Part shown: positions 15,601 through 23,952 of the stretch, piece by piece | Layout of the letters: each line of letters starts with the position of its first letter | Position numbering within the stretch: position 1 is the stretch's first letter | NCBI RefSeq assembly: GCF_900101595.1 | Contig: NZ_FMYY01000010.1 | Location: 124,001 to 188,000, forward strand | Source: Paenibacillus sp. cl123 | Lineage (GTDB): Bacteria > Bacillota > Bacilli > Paenibacillales > NBRC-103111 | DNA: 64,000 nt | Direction of reading: 5' to 3' | Notes under the pieces: generated by a model | Told to the model about the DNA's origin: nothing | The model's database searches: none | Seen by the model: only the letters and a program-made list of their open reading frames with translations | Program-made: the position numbers and the translations under genes

Positions 15601-17922
15601 CCTGGGTTGGTGCAGGGCCATGTTCCCCAAGGGATGTCTTACTACGCGGATGACGAGCGTGAGTGGATTCTGATGGCGGCCTACCAGTACAACGGCGACC
15701 CGAGCACATTGGCTGTTGTGGATGCCCGGACAGGCGAGATGGTGAAATACGTCAATCTGAAAAATCCGGACGGCTCGGTCTACGTCGGTCATGCAGGGGG
15801 CGTTGCCGTAAGCCGGGAAAACATATGGCTGTCCTCCGGCAAGCGCATGTACCGGCTGCCGGTGCAAAAGCTCATCGATGCGGAAGACGGAGGCTTCGCC
15901 CAATTCGCCGATTCGTTCGGCGTCGTCACGAATTCCTCCTTTGCCGCTTACAGCGACGGCATTCTATGGGTCGGAGAGTACAGCAATCCGCCGTCGTATA
16001 CGACGCCTGCATCGCATACGCTGCAGAACAGGAGCGGAGAAACGCATCTGTCCTGGATCGCCGGGTATCCGCTTGACGGAAACGATCTGCTTCCTGCAAA
16101 CACGCCGAGCTTCTCGGAGGAGAGCATGGTGAAGTATGTGCCGGAGTACGTGCTGAGCATCGGCGATAAAATTCAAGGGGTTGAGTTCAACCAAGGAGAG
16201 GTGCTGCTGACCTACAACTACGGGCGGCCTTACAATTCCATCCTCCGCTTTGCGATGCCGGATATATCGGATCTGTCGACCAAGGATACGCAAGTGAACA
16301 TCGGAGGCGCTGTGGTTCCTGTCTGGTTCCTGGACAGCCTGAACAGCACCGGCTCCATCATGGTTCCGACTTCTTCCGAGAACATGTTTATCCGCCGGGA
16401 GAACGGAGCGGATCATCTGTATGTCAATTTCGAATCGGGCGCCAACCATTTCCGCTACATGTCGTCGTATTCCATGGACCGGCTCATTAAGCTGAACCTT
16501 GATATGGCGCGGAGCTACGATACCCGAACTTTAACGGGCATCCCTCAGTCGCTGCATGCCGGGGGCGAAGCGCAGGCCAACGTGCAGGCAAGCCGGGGGT
16601 ACAGCCCGCCGGAGCAGGTAACCGGCAGCTATACGTGGACCAGCAGCGATCCTGTCGTAGCCGAAGTCAGCGCGGGCGGACGCATCAAGGCTCGTAAGCC
16701 GGGCAGCGTCGTGATCACCGGCACATCGGAACACGGTCAAGCGTTGACTGCCTCTCTTCGCGTCACCGCGAGTGGCGATAACAATGGTGGCGGCAGCGAT
16801 ACAGGAAGTACGACTGTCGGCGGCGGCTTGGCTCCCGGACAACCGGAGGAGGACAAGCCGGACCGGCAAGTCATCGTGCCTGGCGACATCAAGACAGAAG
16901 GCGGAAATTCGCAGCTTGAGCTGGAAAACGGCAAATCCGAGCTTGCCATCGGCGCAGATGTGCTGACTTCTCTGAAAGAGAAGCCTCTTGAAGTCAAAAA
17001 AGACGGAGCGAGCTTGACCGTTCCGGCGGAGTGGCTGAAGGCTGCGTCGGCGGCGCTTGGTTCAGACGGCTCGCAATCTCAGCTTGTCGTCCAGGTCAAG
17101 CGGGCCGAAGCGCCGAAGAATGCGGGCGGATATAAGGCGGTCAGCGGGGCGTTTACCTTTGGCCTGTCGGCCGTCAAGGCAGGCGAAAGCGAAGCCGCGG
17201 TGAAGCTGCCGGAGCAGCCTGTCCAAATAGCTCTGCAGGTAGATGGCGGGGGCGATCCGCGTTTGCTCGGACTGTACGCCGTGAACAAAGACGGCTCGCT
17301 GGCGTATGTCGGCGGTACGGTGAAGGACCAGGTCCTGACCGCGGAATTGAACGAGCTCGGCACTTATGTGGTGCTGGAATATAAAAAGTCCTATACGGAC
17401 GTTCCGGCAGGCCATTGGGCCGGCGAGGCGCTTCAAGTGCTTGCGGCGAAGCATGTGGCCGAAGGGGTAACGGAGCATACCTTCGCCCCTGAGGCGGTAG
17501 TGACAAGAGCGGAGTTGACGGCAATGCTCGTACGGGCTCTCGGTCTTTCGGCCTCAGGCGCCGCCGACTTCTCCGACGTGGAGGCCGGCGCCTGGTACAG
17601 TCAGGCTATCGGCGCCGCTGTCGAGCATGGGCTTGTGGAAGGCGTGGCGCAAGATCGGTTTGCTCCGAACGAACCGGTTACGCGCGAACAGATGGCCGTT
17701 CTCCTCGTACGGGCATGGGAACGAAAGTTTCATGTGATCGAGCGGGACGCAAACGCAGCATTTGCGGATTCGGCGGATATTGCCGGGTGGGCAGGCGAAG
17801 CGGCAGCCAAGGCGCTTAGCGCCGGATTGCTGAGCGGCAAAGGCGAGGGACGGTTTGACCCGCAATCGGAAGCGACGCGGGCCGAATGCGCGCAAGCCTT
17901 GTTCAATGCGCTGTTCAAATAA
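12664..17922 (+). CDS. SLH-anchored surface protein with three lamin-tail domains, FN3 repeats and a propeller-like region
   Basis: This is a 1752-residue exported protein. A signal peptide of about 33 residues is followed by three lamin-tail-type domains, each opening with a LITE(L/V)VPD or LTEMAPN strand and containing a Y(E/D)xx-ELYN element, near residues 38, 400 and 668. FN3-like modules lie between them (about 225-395, 575-660 and 860-945). Residues 960-1275 repeat Trp- and Gly-rich strands like a beta-propeller (VPQGMSYYADDEREWILMAA, GGVAVSRENIWLSSGKRMY, GILWVGEYSNPPSY). A Big2-like domain near 1300-1375 and a Gly-rich linker precede three SLH domains (about 1577-1752) that bind pyruvylated secondary wall polymer. 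AAGGAGG fixes the start. The protein is probably a wall-attached enzyme or adhesin. Confidence 0.88.
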   Translation: MIRGFKQAAARTTVLSMLAASAAAGLPPAGAEAVSPAPAVLITELVPDSENIGSLDGYEYVELYNATDTALDLTGYKLRGNVKTGSGTWEGTLGHVIIPPRETVLIWTQASGISSDAALSRDQFRINYSISAADLPDERIHMLKNVSGLYNGSATQQDIEIALLDQQGTEIVTATYFLSGADDTFKNQGISFKQPSGGLAMLHNGGNKTATPGRVAADEVSGAAPGQITAAGGEQSLTLSWTPDSDPDIAGYKIYSRNGLPAATVTGATYTYTNLSNGSEYEFTVSSVYQDGQVSPASAPVKGRAGIPVIPATPAGLQALPRDGAVRLSWDSSIDAAGYHIYRDGVRLPGTITGTSYNVTGLTNGEPVTFAVYGVSSTGLVSVQPAVVTQKPQAAPSFVLTEMAPNTKNSDYKTGGTDAFEFIELYNTTGTPINLKGFKLKYSAVASEYVISEDKIVPPQGTFIIWFKNTGVQHVGLTEFNIAYGSSITEDQLFTVINGGMSNSAPRGVKFLDPDGIVLSDVAYEVADIGESITANFIPDRNNGAVSAERFSAQANPGYLYPVQYVADPADKLPPAAPAGVEITPGAGGVKAAWDPAALEPDVAYVNVYLDGVVQKKLLMPQHEAVIDGLDNGVAVSVQLSSVDTAGRESALTAPAVVTPVADAVPALLITEVVPDTWNTEPLEARDVYDAYEYIELYNAGAHAIDLKGKTVRFTQPSDSTKNWSWTIEETTILEPKGTVHVWVRPAGLQYLKKDGFNFSYYGFQEQKYVPESAILLADGAGGLNNSGGLIEIVEPGGSVLIAAEYTAGQFGEKKGITFAYPMFGGHMMRMAGVLQPTTPGMAEPAQVPRDAGEDRTPPAAPSGFQAAPGAGEATVSWQSNTDADLAGYRLYKDGQLELTLPASETSFTALSLPGEVAVKFALSAVDAAGNESPRVTASATPAYAVMTQTERPSSPANELTRERFRMAWDIQEQPGPVIPGLVQGHVPQGMSYYADDEREWILMAAYQYNGDPSTLAVVDARTGEMVKYVNLKNPDGSVYVGHAGGVAVSRENIWLSSGKRMYRLPVQKLIDAEDGGFAQFADSFGVVTNSSFAAYSDGILWVGEYSNPPSYTTPASHTLQNRSGETHLSWIAGYPLDGNDLLPANTPSFSEESMVKYVPEYVLSIGDKIQGVEFNQGEVLLTYNYGRPYNSILRFAMPDISDLSTKDTQVNIGGAVVPVWFLDSLNSTGSIMVPTSSENMFIRRENGADHLYVNFESGANHFRYMSSYSMDRLIKLNLDMARSYDTRTLTGIPQSLHAGGEAQANVQASRGYSPPEQVTGSYTWTSSDPVVAEVSAGGRIKARKPGSVVITGTSEHGQALTASLRVTASGDNNGGGSDTGSTTVGGGLAPGQPEEDKPDRQVIVPGDIKTEGGNSQLELENGKSELAIGADVLTSLKEKPLEVKKDGASLTVPAEWLKAASAALGSDGSQSQLVVQVKRAEAPKNAGGYKAVSGAFTFGLSAVKAGESEAAVKLPEQPVQIALQVDGGGDPRLLGLYAVNKDGSLAYVGGTVKDQVLTAELNELGTYVVLEYKKSYTDVPAGHWAGEALQVLAAKHVAEGVTEHTFAPEAVVTRAELTAMLVRALGLSASGAADFSDVEAGAWYSQAIGAAVEHGLVEGVAQDRFAPNEPVTREQMAVLLVRAWERKFHVIERDANAAFADSADIAGWAGEAAAKALSAGLLSGKGEGRFDPQSEATRAECAQALFNALFK

Positions 17923-17960
17923 CGGGGCAGCGGAACTTCCCGCAAGGATTGCATAAAAAT

Positions 17961-18047
17961 AGCGGAACTCAGACAGGCATTGCTCCGGCTTCACCTTCTC
18001 CAAAGGTTGAAACCGGGTGGCAGCGACTTCTGGTTCCGCTTTTTTTA
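17961..18047. terminator. Bidirectional terminator between the SLH gene and the aldo/keto reductase
   Basis: AGCGGAAC (17961-17968) pairs with GTTCCGCT (18033-18040) across a long loop. Seven T follow on the plus strand, and ATTTTTATGC follows on the minus strand. This serves both convergent genes. Confidence 0.8.
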
Positions 18048-18083
18048 TTATGCAGGCTTGCTTGTGAAGCTAGACCTGAACCA

Positions 18084-19076
18084 TTAGCCGTGCAGCACGG
18101 CTTCGATGTCGGCCAGCTCCGCATCGGAAAACTCCAGGTTCGCGAGCGCGCCTACGGCGTCTTCGATCTGGCTCACCTTGCTGGCGCCGATCAGAGCGGA
18201 CGTTACCCGTCCTCCGCGGAGAATCCAGGCGACGGCCATCTGCGACAGCTTCTGGCCGCGCCCGGCGGCGATGTCATTCAGCTTGGCGACCTTGGCCAGC
18301 AGCTCGTCCGTCAAGTCCTCCGGCCTCAGGAAAACGCTTTGTCCCGCAGCCCGGGAATCCTTCGGAATGCCGTTCAGGTAACGGTCGGTCAGAATGCCCT
18401 TCTGCAGCGGAGAGAACACGATGGAGCCAATGCCCTCCTCATCCAGCACATCCTGCAGACCGTCCTCGATCCAGCGGTTAAGCATCGAATAGCTCGGCTG
18501 ATGGATCAGGCAAGGCGTGCCCAGACGTTTCAGAATGGCAGCGGCTTCGCGCGTTTCCTGCGGCTTGTAGTTGGATAGTCCGACGTACAGCGCCTTGCCT
18601 TGACGGACGATCAGGTCAAGCGCAGCCATCGTTTCTTCGAGCGGCGTGTTCGGATCTGGACGATGATGGTAGAAAATATCGACGTAATCCAATCCCATCC
18701 GCTTCAGGCTCTGATCGAGGCTGGAGACGAGATATTTCTTCGAGCCCCACTCGCCGTAAGGTCCCGGCCACATATAATATCCGGCCTTGGTGGAGATGAT
18801 CAGCTCATCCCGGTAAGGACGCAGATCCTCGCGAAGCATACGGCCGAAATTCTCTTCGGCGCTGCCGGGAGGCGGCCCGTAGTTGTTGGCAAGATCCAGA
18901 TGGGTAATGCCGAGATCGAAAGCGCGAAGCACAAGCTCGCGTCCCCGTTCATAAACATCAACCCCGCCAAAATTATGCCAGAGTCCGAGCGAGACCGCCG
19001 GCAGCTTCAAGCCGCTTTGTCCGGTGCGGCGGTATTGCATCGTATCGTATCGGTTAGGATTTGCCAGATAAGGCAT
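18084..19076 (-). CDS. Aldo/keto reductase, YghZ-like (L-glyceraldehyde 3-phosphate reductase type)
   Basis: This 330-residue cytoplasmic NADPH-dependent oxidoreductase has the AKR catalytic tetrad: Asp61, Tyr66 (DLANNYGPPPGSAEENFG), Lys97 (STKAGYYMWPGPYGEWGS) and His137/138 (DIFYHHRPD). The YGPPPGSAEENFG and MWPGPYGEWGS stretches are those of the YghZ/Kv-beta-like branch, which reduces L-glyceraldehyde 3-phosphate and methylglyoxal. The NADPH-binding end (LIGASKVSQIEDAVGAL) is intact. ATG 19076 follows an AGGGGAATG ribosome site. The gene stands alone and is divergent from the sensor kinase gene, so it is probably general carbonyl detoxification. Confidence 0.93.
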   Translation of the reverse strand: MPYLANPNRYDTMQYRRTGQSGLKLPAVSLGLWHNFGGVDVYERGRELVLRAFDLGITHLDLANNYGPPPGSAEENFGRMLREDLRPYRDELIISTKAGYYMWPGPYGEWGSKKYLVSSLDQSLKRMGLDYVDIFYHHRPDPNTPLEETMAALDLIVRQGKALYVGLSNYKPQETREAAAILKRLGTPCLIHQPSYSMLNRWIEDGLQDVLDEEGIGSIVFSPLQKGILTDRYLNGIPKDSRAAGQSVFLRPEDLTDELLAKVAKLNDIAAGRGQKLSQMAVAWILRGGRVTSALIGASKVSQIEDAVGALANLEFSDAELADIEAVLHG

Positions 19077-19392
19077 TCGTTCATTCCCCTTTGCTCGTTG
19101 GTTTGTACCTGTAAGCCCCGGCTCCTTGGAGCGGGACCAGGTTGGCCAGGCACCTCTTCATATCCTATCGGTTTTTGGCCCTTTCGTCTAGTTGTCGCTG
19201 CGTTTCTTCTATCATTTTATCCATGCCGCTTCCTTCAGCGCTTCGAGGAAGAGGGGAAGCATGACACCGGGATCGCATTCTCCGGCGGCTGACATTTATT
19301 CTTTGGATGGTAAAAAAAGGGTTTATGGGGAGCGTGTCGAATACGTCGATTCAAATCGGGAAAACCGTACAACAAGGAAAGAAGGGAAGGGC
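19077..19392. other. Intergenic gap between divergent genes
   Basis: These 316 bp separate the aldo/keto reductase and the sensor kinase. An open frame runs through the last 200 bases in phase with the kinase, but it lacks a ribosome site and looks non-coding. Promoters must be here; I could not fix a convincing -35/-10 pair or operator. Confidence 0.5.
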
Positions 19393-21156
19393 ATGAAAAG
19401 AGCGACCCTTCGCTCGAGACTGATCCTCGGCTTTGCTTACATTACCGTTCCGCTAGTACTGCTGCTGTTGTGGAACAACACCTATGCGATGGATGTGGTG
19501 CATTCGCAGGTATCCTTATCCAACAAAAACCTGACCCGCATGTATATGAGTCAAATCGATCAGGTGCTGGAAGACCTTGAAAACTATGTGTTTAAGACGG
19601 CCAGCCAGGATAATGAGCTGCTGTCGCTCAGCACGTACGACAAGGACAACCCGGATGCTTACCTGGCCAAGGTCCGGACATTGAATAACTTGTATATAAA
19701 TACGAACTATTACCGGAACGTGGACGCTTTGTTCGCTTATAACGCCAAGCAGGGCGAGCTGCTGATGGCGACCCAGCAGGATGTCGCCCATGAACGCAAG
19801 CAGTCGATCAAGGCACGCCTGGACCAATTGATGGCTGAGGGCGAGCAGGGCGGCGAACAGCTTTTTCGCTCGTGGCTGCTTATTCAGCATGACGGCCAGT
19901 ACTCGCTGGTCCGGGTTGTCGACACAGGCTACAAGTCGTATGTCGGCGCTTGGGTAGATATCGCGAGGCTCATGGTCCCGCTTAATTTGCTGCATCTGGG
20001 CACGGACGGTCAAGCTCTATTCCTGTCCAAGGAAGGAATTCCGCTGACCCATGCCGCAGATCCCCGCTTCAACGGAGACGCACCGCTAGCTGTCTGGAAG
20101 GAAAGCGGGAAGGAGACCGGGAAGGAGAGCGGCAAGCCGTACCAGATCGTTCAGCTGTGGGAAAAATTTCTGCTCGTCATCCAGCCTTCCGCTAAAGCCG
20201 ATATTCAGCTTGTCGTGATGATTCCGGAGCATAACCTGCTGGAGGGGCTGGCCTGGTTCCAGCGGCTGACGTATTATGTGCCGCTGCTGGCCGTGCTGAT
20301 CCTGGCGCTGTATCTGCTGTTTCTGCAGCGCTCCATTTACAAGCCGATTACCCAACTGATTACAGGGATGCGGCGCATCTACGCAGGTGACTTGTCGGTT
20401 AGGTTTACCAATAGCGGGCTGATGGAATTCCGGGTCATCGGCGAAACGTTCAATACGATGGTCAAGCAGATCGAGGTGCTGAAGATCGACGTCTACGAGG
20501 AGCAAATCCGTACGCAGCGGGCCGAGCTGCAGCATCTGCAGGCGCAGATTCATCCGCATTTTTTTATGAACTCGCTCAATATCGTCTACAATTTGGCGCA
20601 AACCCGTCAGTTCGATATTATCCAGCAGATGGCGATTCATCTGGTTAAATATTTCCGGTTCGCTATCCGCACGCATGCCGCATCCATGACGATGGAGGAA
20701 GAATTAACGCATATCGCCAGCTACCTGGGCATTCAGCAGGTCAGGTTTCCCGAAAAGCTTGATTACACCATCCGCCTGGACCAAGACGTCGCTTCCTGCC
20801 GGATTCCGCCCTCCACCATTCTTCCGCTCGTGGAGAACGCAATGGTCCACGGCTTTACGGTCAAGCCCGGCGAGCGGTTTACGATCGAGGTATGCGTCAA
20901 GCCTGACGAAACCCGAGACTCGGCGGTGCTGATCGAGGTGCGGGATAACGGCAGGGGCTTCGGGAGTGAGCCGCTGGGGCGGCTGCAGTCCTCGTCGTTC
21001 TTCGACTCGCAGCCGGATGAGCATATCGGGCTGTGGAATGTCGTTAGGCGGTGCAGGTTTTATTACAAATCCGGCGTGCGCGTGGCAATCGAGAACGGCG
21101 CCATCTCCGGTGCAGTCGTTACGCTGAGCGTGCCGCGCTTTGTAGAAGAAGAATAA
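19393..21156 (+). CDS. YesM-type sensor histidine kinase
   Basis: This 587-residue membrane kinase senses an extracellular signal, usually a sugar or its transporter, and phosphorylates the response regulator encoded 12 bp downstream. It has TM1 at about 12-32, an extracellular sensor of about 265 residues, TM2 near 296-316 (VPLLAVLILALYLLFLQ) and a HAMP linker (KPITQLITGMRRIYAGDLSV). The His-kinase box QIHPHFFMNSLNIVY holds the phospho-acceptor His389. The ATPase has N (PLVENAMVHG) and G (DNGRGFG) boxes. ATG 19393 follows GAAGGGAAGG; the frame continues upstream to 19192 without a site. It likely controls the ABC transporter at 23-26.5 kb. Confidence 0.94.
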   Translation: MKRATLRSRLILGFAYITVPLVLLLLWNNTYAMDVVHSQVSLSNKNLTRMYMSQIDQVLEDLENYVFKTASQDNELLSLSTYDKDNPDAYLAKVRTLNNLYINTNYYRNVDALFAYNAKQGELLMATQQDVAHERKQSIKARLDQLMAEGEQGGEQLFRSWLLIQHDGQYSLVRVVDTGYKSYVGAWVDIARLMVPLNLLHLGTDGQALFLSKEGIPLTHAADPRFNGDAPLAVWKESGKETGKESGKPYQIVQLWEKFLLVIQPSAKADIQLVVMIPEHNLLEGLAWFQRLTYYVPLLAVLILALYLLFLQRSIYKPITQLITGMRRIYAGDLSVRFTNSGLMEFRVIGETFNTMVKQIEVLKIDVYEEQIRTQRAELQHLQAQIHPHFFMNSLNIVYNLAQTRQFDIIQQMAIHLVKYFRFAIRTHAASMTMEEELTHIASYLGIQQVRFPEKLDYTIRLDQDVASCRIPPSTILPLVENAMVHGFTVKPGERFTIEVCVKPDETRDSAVLIEVRDNGRGFGSEPLGRLQSSSFFDSQPDEHIGLWNVVRRCRFYYKSGVRVAIENGAISGAVVTLSVPRFVEEE

Positions 21157-21168
21157 GGGGGAGACATC

Positions 21169-22767
21169 GTGTACAGGGTATTGCTGGTCGACGACGAGTT
21201 ATTTGCGGTGAAGGGAATGATGTCCGGCGTCAATTGGGAGCGGCTTGGCATCTCGGAGGTGATCGAGGCTTATCACGCCGAGGAAGCCAAGAAAAGCTTG
21301 CTGCAGCTGTCCATCGATCTGATGCTGTGCGATATCGAGATGCCGGAGGAGAACGGGCTGCAGCTGGTCGAGTGGGTGCGGGCTCATAAGCCGGAGGTCA
21401 CGGTCATCTTCTTGACCTGCCATGCGGAATTTTCATTTGCCCAGAAGGCGGTCCAGCTCGGCAGCTACGATTATCTGCTGAAGCCGGTCATTTTCAGCGA
21501 GCTGGAGAACGTGGTGGCCAAGGCGCTGGAGGGCATCCGCGAGAAACGGGAGAGTATCGAATCCACGGAGCATCTGAAGAAATACCGCAGCCTCTGGGAG
21601 AACAAGAAGACGGCGCTGATCGAGCGGTTCTGGCAGGATATTTTGAGCCAACGGCTGCTGCCGAGCGAGAAGACCTTCGATAGCGCGATGACGGACTACC
21701 AGCTGCCTGTCGAGCTGGGCCGTCATATCCTGCTCGTGCTGGTCAGCGTCGAGCAGTGGTCGCAGCCGTTCAACGAGCGGGACGAGGAAATTATGACCTT
21801 TGCGCTGCGCAATGCGGCCGAGGAGATGATCGTAGGCAGCCGGGCGGGGCATGTCGTCGAGGATCACCGGGGGAACATGGTCATTTTCCTCTATGCGTCG
21901 GCCGATGAAGCTTCGCGCCTCGCAGATGAAACGGCGCTGGCGTGCGAAGCGTACATCGCTTCCTGCAGCCGGTATTTGTACGCGACGCTTTCTTGCTATA
22001 TCGGTGAGGTTGTCCGGCTGCAGAACATGATGGAATCGTATCACAGCCTGCTGGATTGGGAGCATCGCAATGTGACGCGGCTCGGCAGCGTGCTGGTGTA
22101 CGGAGGAAGCCGGGAAGGAACGGAGGGCGCTTCCCGTGCTCCGGTACAACTGCTGCACTGGGCCGACTGGTTCGAGAAGGGAGATTTGGCGACGCTAACC
22201 GGACTGATCGATGAGACGCTGCATGAGCTCGGACGCCGGCAGGTTTCAGTGGAAGCGCTGGAGGATCTGTACCACAGCTTCCTGCAGGTGGTGTACTATG
22301 TGCTGCACCGCAAAGGGATCGATGCGCAGCTGCTGCACCGGGAAGGGGCGCTGCCCGGAATCGCGCATGCCACCCGCTCGCTAGGCGAACTCGGACTATG
22401 GATGCGCAGCATGGTCGTGACTGTCGACGGACTGCTGTCCGCGAAGCGTCCGACCAACTCGATCGTGGACAAGATGAAGGCCTACATCTCGGAGAACCTG
22501 CATGTGGATTTCTCGCGGGAGGATCTGGCCGCGCATGTCTTCTTGAATCCGGCCTACATATCCCGGCTGTTCCGCAAGGAAACCGGGCATTCGCTCTCCG
22601 ACTTCGTATTGCAGGAGCGGATGAAGCTGGCCGCTGACTGGCTGCTCGAAACGGATCAGCCGGTCAGCCAGATAGCCGTTCACCTCGGCTACGGCAACTT
22701 CTCGCATTTTGCCCGGATGTTCAAGCGGGTGTATGGCGTCACTCCCCAGGAATACCGCAAAAAATAA
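21169..22767 (+). CDS. YesN-type response regulator with AraC DNA-binding domain
   Basis: This is a 532-residue two-component regulator. The receiver occupies residues 1-120 with the acidic pair D8/D9, the phospho-acceptor D55 in LCDIEMPEENG, and the LKP Lys in YDYLLKPV. A long middle region of unknown sensing role follows. The last 105 residues carry the two AraC-type helix-turn-helix motifs (SREDLAAHVFLNPAYISRLF, VSQIAVHLGYGNFSHFARMF). GTG 21169 lies behind GGGGGAG. It is co-transcribed with the kinase. The direct repeats upstream of the transporter operon are the natural binding candidate. Confidence 0.94.
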   Translation: MYRVLLVDDELFAVKGMMSGVNWERLGISEVIEAYHAEEAKKSLLQLSIDLMLCDIEMPEENGLQLVEWVRAHKPEVTVIFLTCHAEFSFAQKAVQLGSYDYLLKPVIFSELENVVAKALEGIREKRESIESTEHLKKYRSLWENKKTALIERFWQDILSQRLLPSEKTFDSAMTDYQLPVELGRHILLVLVSVEQWSQPFNERDEEIMTFALRNAAEEMIVGSRAGHVVEDHRGNMVIFLYASADEASRLADETALACEAYIASCSRYLYATLSCYIGEVVRLQNMMESYHSLLDWEHRNVTRLGSVLVYGGSREGTEGASRAPVQLLHWADWFEKGDLATLTGLIDETLHELGRRQVSVEALEDLYHSFLQVVYYVLHRKGIDAQLLHREGALPGIAHATRSLGELGLWMRSMVVTVDGLLSAKRPTNSIVDKMKAYISENLHVDFSREDLAAHVFLNPAYISRLFRKETGHSLSDFVLQERMKLAADWLLETDQPVSQIAVHLGYGNFSHFARMFKRVYGVTPQEYRKK

Positions 22768-22779
22768 CGTTAGACAGGA

Positions 22780-22803
22780 GCCGCATGGAGAAATTCGTGC
22801 GGC
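22780..22803 (+). terminator. Weak terminator hairpin after the response regulator
   Basis: GCCGCATG and CGTGCGGC pair (one wobble) around GAGAAATT just after the stop. No T run follows, so some read-through into the transporter operon is expected. Confidence 0.4.
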
Positions 22804-22866
22804 CTTGTGCTGTCCGGATGTTTGCCGGCTTCAGCTTCCCAGGCAGCGGCCGCGCAGTAGTCACAA

Positions 22867-22922
22867 TCATGTCATTTCATGTCTCAATAGTGGTAGGTGG
22901 CTCAAACTGCCCCATCTATAAT
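22867..22922 (+). promoter_or_regulatory. Transporter promoter with two TCATGTC repeats
   Basis: A TATAAT box lies at 22917-22922 with no recognisable -35 hexamer 17 bases upstream, as expected for an activator-dependent promoter. Two copies of TCATGTC (22867-22873 and 22877-22883) are exactly 10 bp apart, placing them on the same face of the helix just upstream of the -35 region. This suits an AraC-type activator such as the neighbouring YesN-like protein. Confidence 0.5.
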
Positions 22923-22992
22923 TAAAGAAGAGCAAGCGAAGAAAGAGTAACAATCAGAAAACGAATCGGAAAAGAAAGGAGCTGGAAAAGGC

Positions 22993-23934
22993 ATGAATGC
23001 AACCAACACGGCGCGCCGTGGGCGAGGCTTCAAGCATATGCGCAGATTTTGGGCCCTGTGGGTCATGGTCCTGCCGGGTGCCGTGTATCTGCTGCTAAAC
23101 AACTATGTGCCGATGCTGGGCACCTTGATTGCCTTCAAGGACATCAACTACGCCAAGGGAATCTGGAGAAGCGACTGGGTCGGCTTGAAAAACTTCGAGT
23201 ATTTGTTCGGCACATCGGACGCGTTTGTCATCACGCGCAATACGATTTTGTACAACTTCGCCTTCATCGTCATTACCCTTGCCTGCTCCGTAGGGCTGGC
23301 TATTTTGCTGAATGAAGTGAAGCGCAGCCTGGCCAAAAAGTTTTATCAGAGCGCGCTGCTGCTGCCGTACTTCCTTTCCGCGGTTATCGTCGCCTATCTG
23401 ACCTTCAGCATGCTGAGCGCCGAGTATGGCTTCATCAACAAGTACATCCTGGCCTGGTTCCATATCGATCCGATCCTCTGGTATCACGAACCGAAGTATT
23501 GGCCGTATATTCTGATCATCGTCAATACGTGGAAAAGCGTCGGTTACTTCTGCGTCGTCTACATCGCGGCGATCGTCGGCATCGATTATGAGTACTATGA
23601 AGCCGCCGTCATGGATGGAGCCGGCAAATGGCAGCAGATTATCCACATTACGCTGCCGCTTGTAACACCGGTCATCATCACGATGGTGCTGCTGCAGATC
23701 GGCCGCATCTTCTACTCGGACTTCGGGTTGTTTTACCAGGTGCCGCTCGATTCGGGAACGCTGCTTCCGGTAACGAACGTTATCGATACGTATGTATACC
23801 GAGGGTTATTGCAGCTCGGGGATCTGGGAATGTCCTCCGCCGCAGGTCTTTATCAGTCGATCGTAGGTTTTGTGCTGGTCATGTGCTCGAACTTGATTGT
23901 CCGCCGCGTGAACCGCGATCAAGCGCTATTTTAG
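22993..23934 (+). CDS. Sugar ABC transporter permease, LplB type
   Basis: This 313-residue inner-membrane permease has about six hydrophobic segments. The N-terminus has the LplB-like RRFWALWVMVLPGAVYLLLNN opening and VPMLGTLIAFKDINYAKGIW. The EAA loop is YEAAVMDGAGKWQQIIHITLP, the contact with a shared ATPase not encoded here (usually an MsmK-type protein). The C-terminus RRVNRDQALF is typical. The start follows a GAAAGGAGC-type purine-rich region and an ATG at 22993. It is the first gene of a three-gene uptake operon directly after the YesM/YesN pair. Transported sugars of this family are complex poly- or oligosaccharides such as rhamnogalacturonan fragments. Confidence 0.94.
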   Translation: MNATNTARRGRGFKHMRRFWALWVMVLPGAVYLLLNNYVPMLGTLIAFKDINYAKGIWRSDWVGLKNFEYLFGTSDAFVITRNTILYNFAFIVITLACSVGLAILLNEVKRSLAKKFYQSALLLPYFLSAVIVAYLTFSMLSAEYGFINKYILAWFHIDPILWYHEPKYWPYILIIVNTWKSVGYFCVVYIAAIVGIDYEYYEAAVMDGAGKWQQIIHITLPLVTPVIITMVLLQIGRIFYSDFGLFYQVPLDSGTLLPVTNVIDTYVYRGLLQLGDLGMSSAAGLYQSIVGFVLVMCSNLIVRRVNRDQALF

Positions 23935-23952
23935 AGAAAGGAGCTCAACATC

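Noticed and set aside
19192-19392. Upstream extension of the sensor kinase to 19192
   Set aside because: It would add 67 residues of mixed composition ahead of a normal TM1; the clear GAAGGGAAGG site supports 19393.
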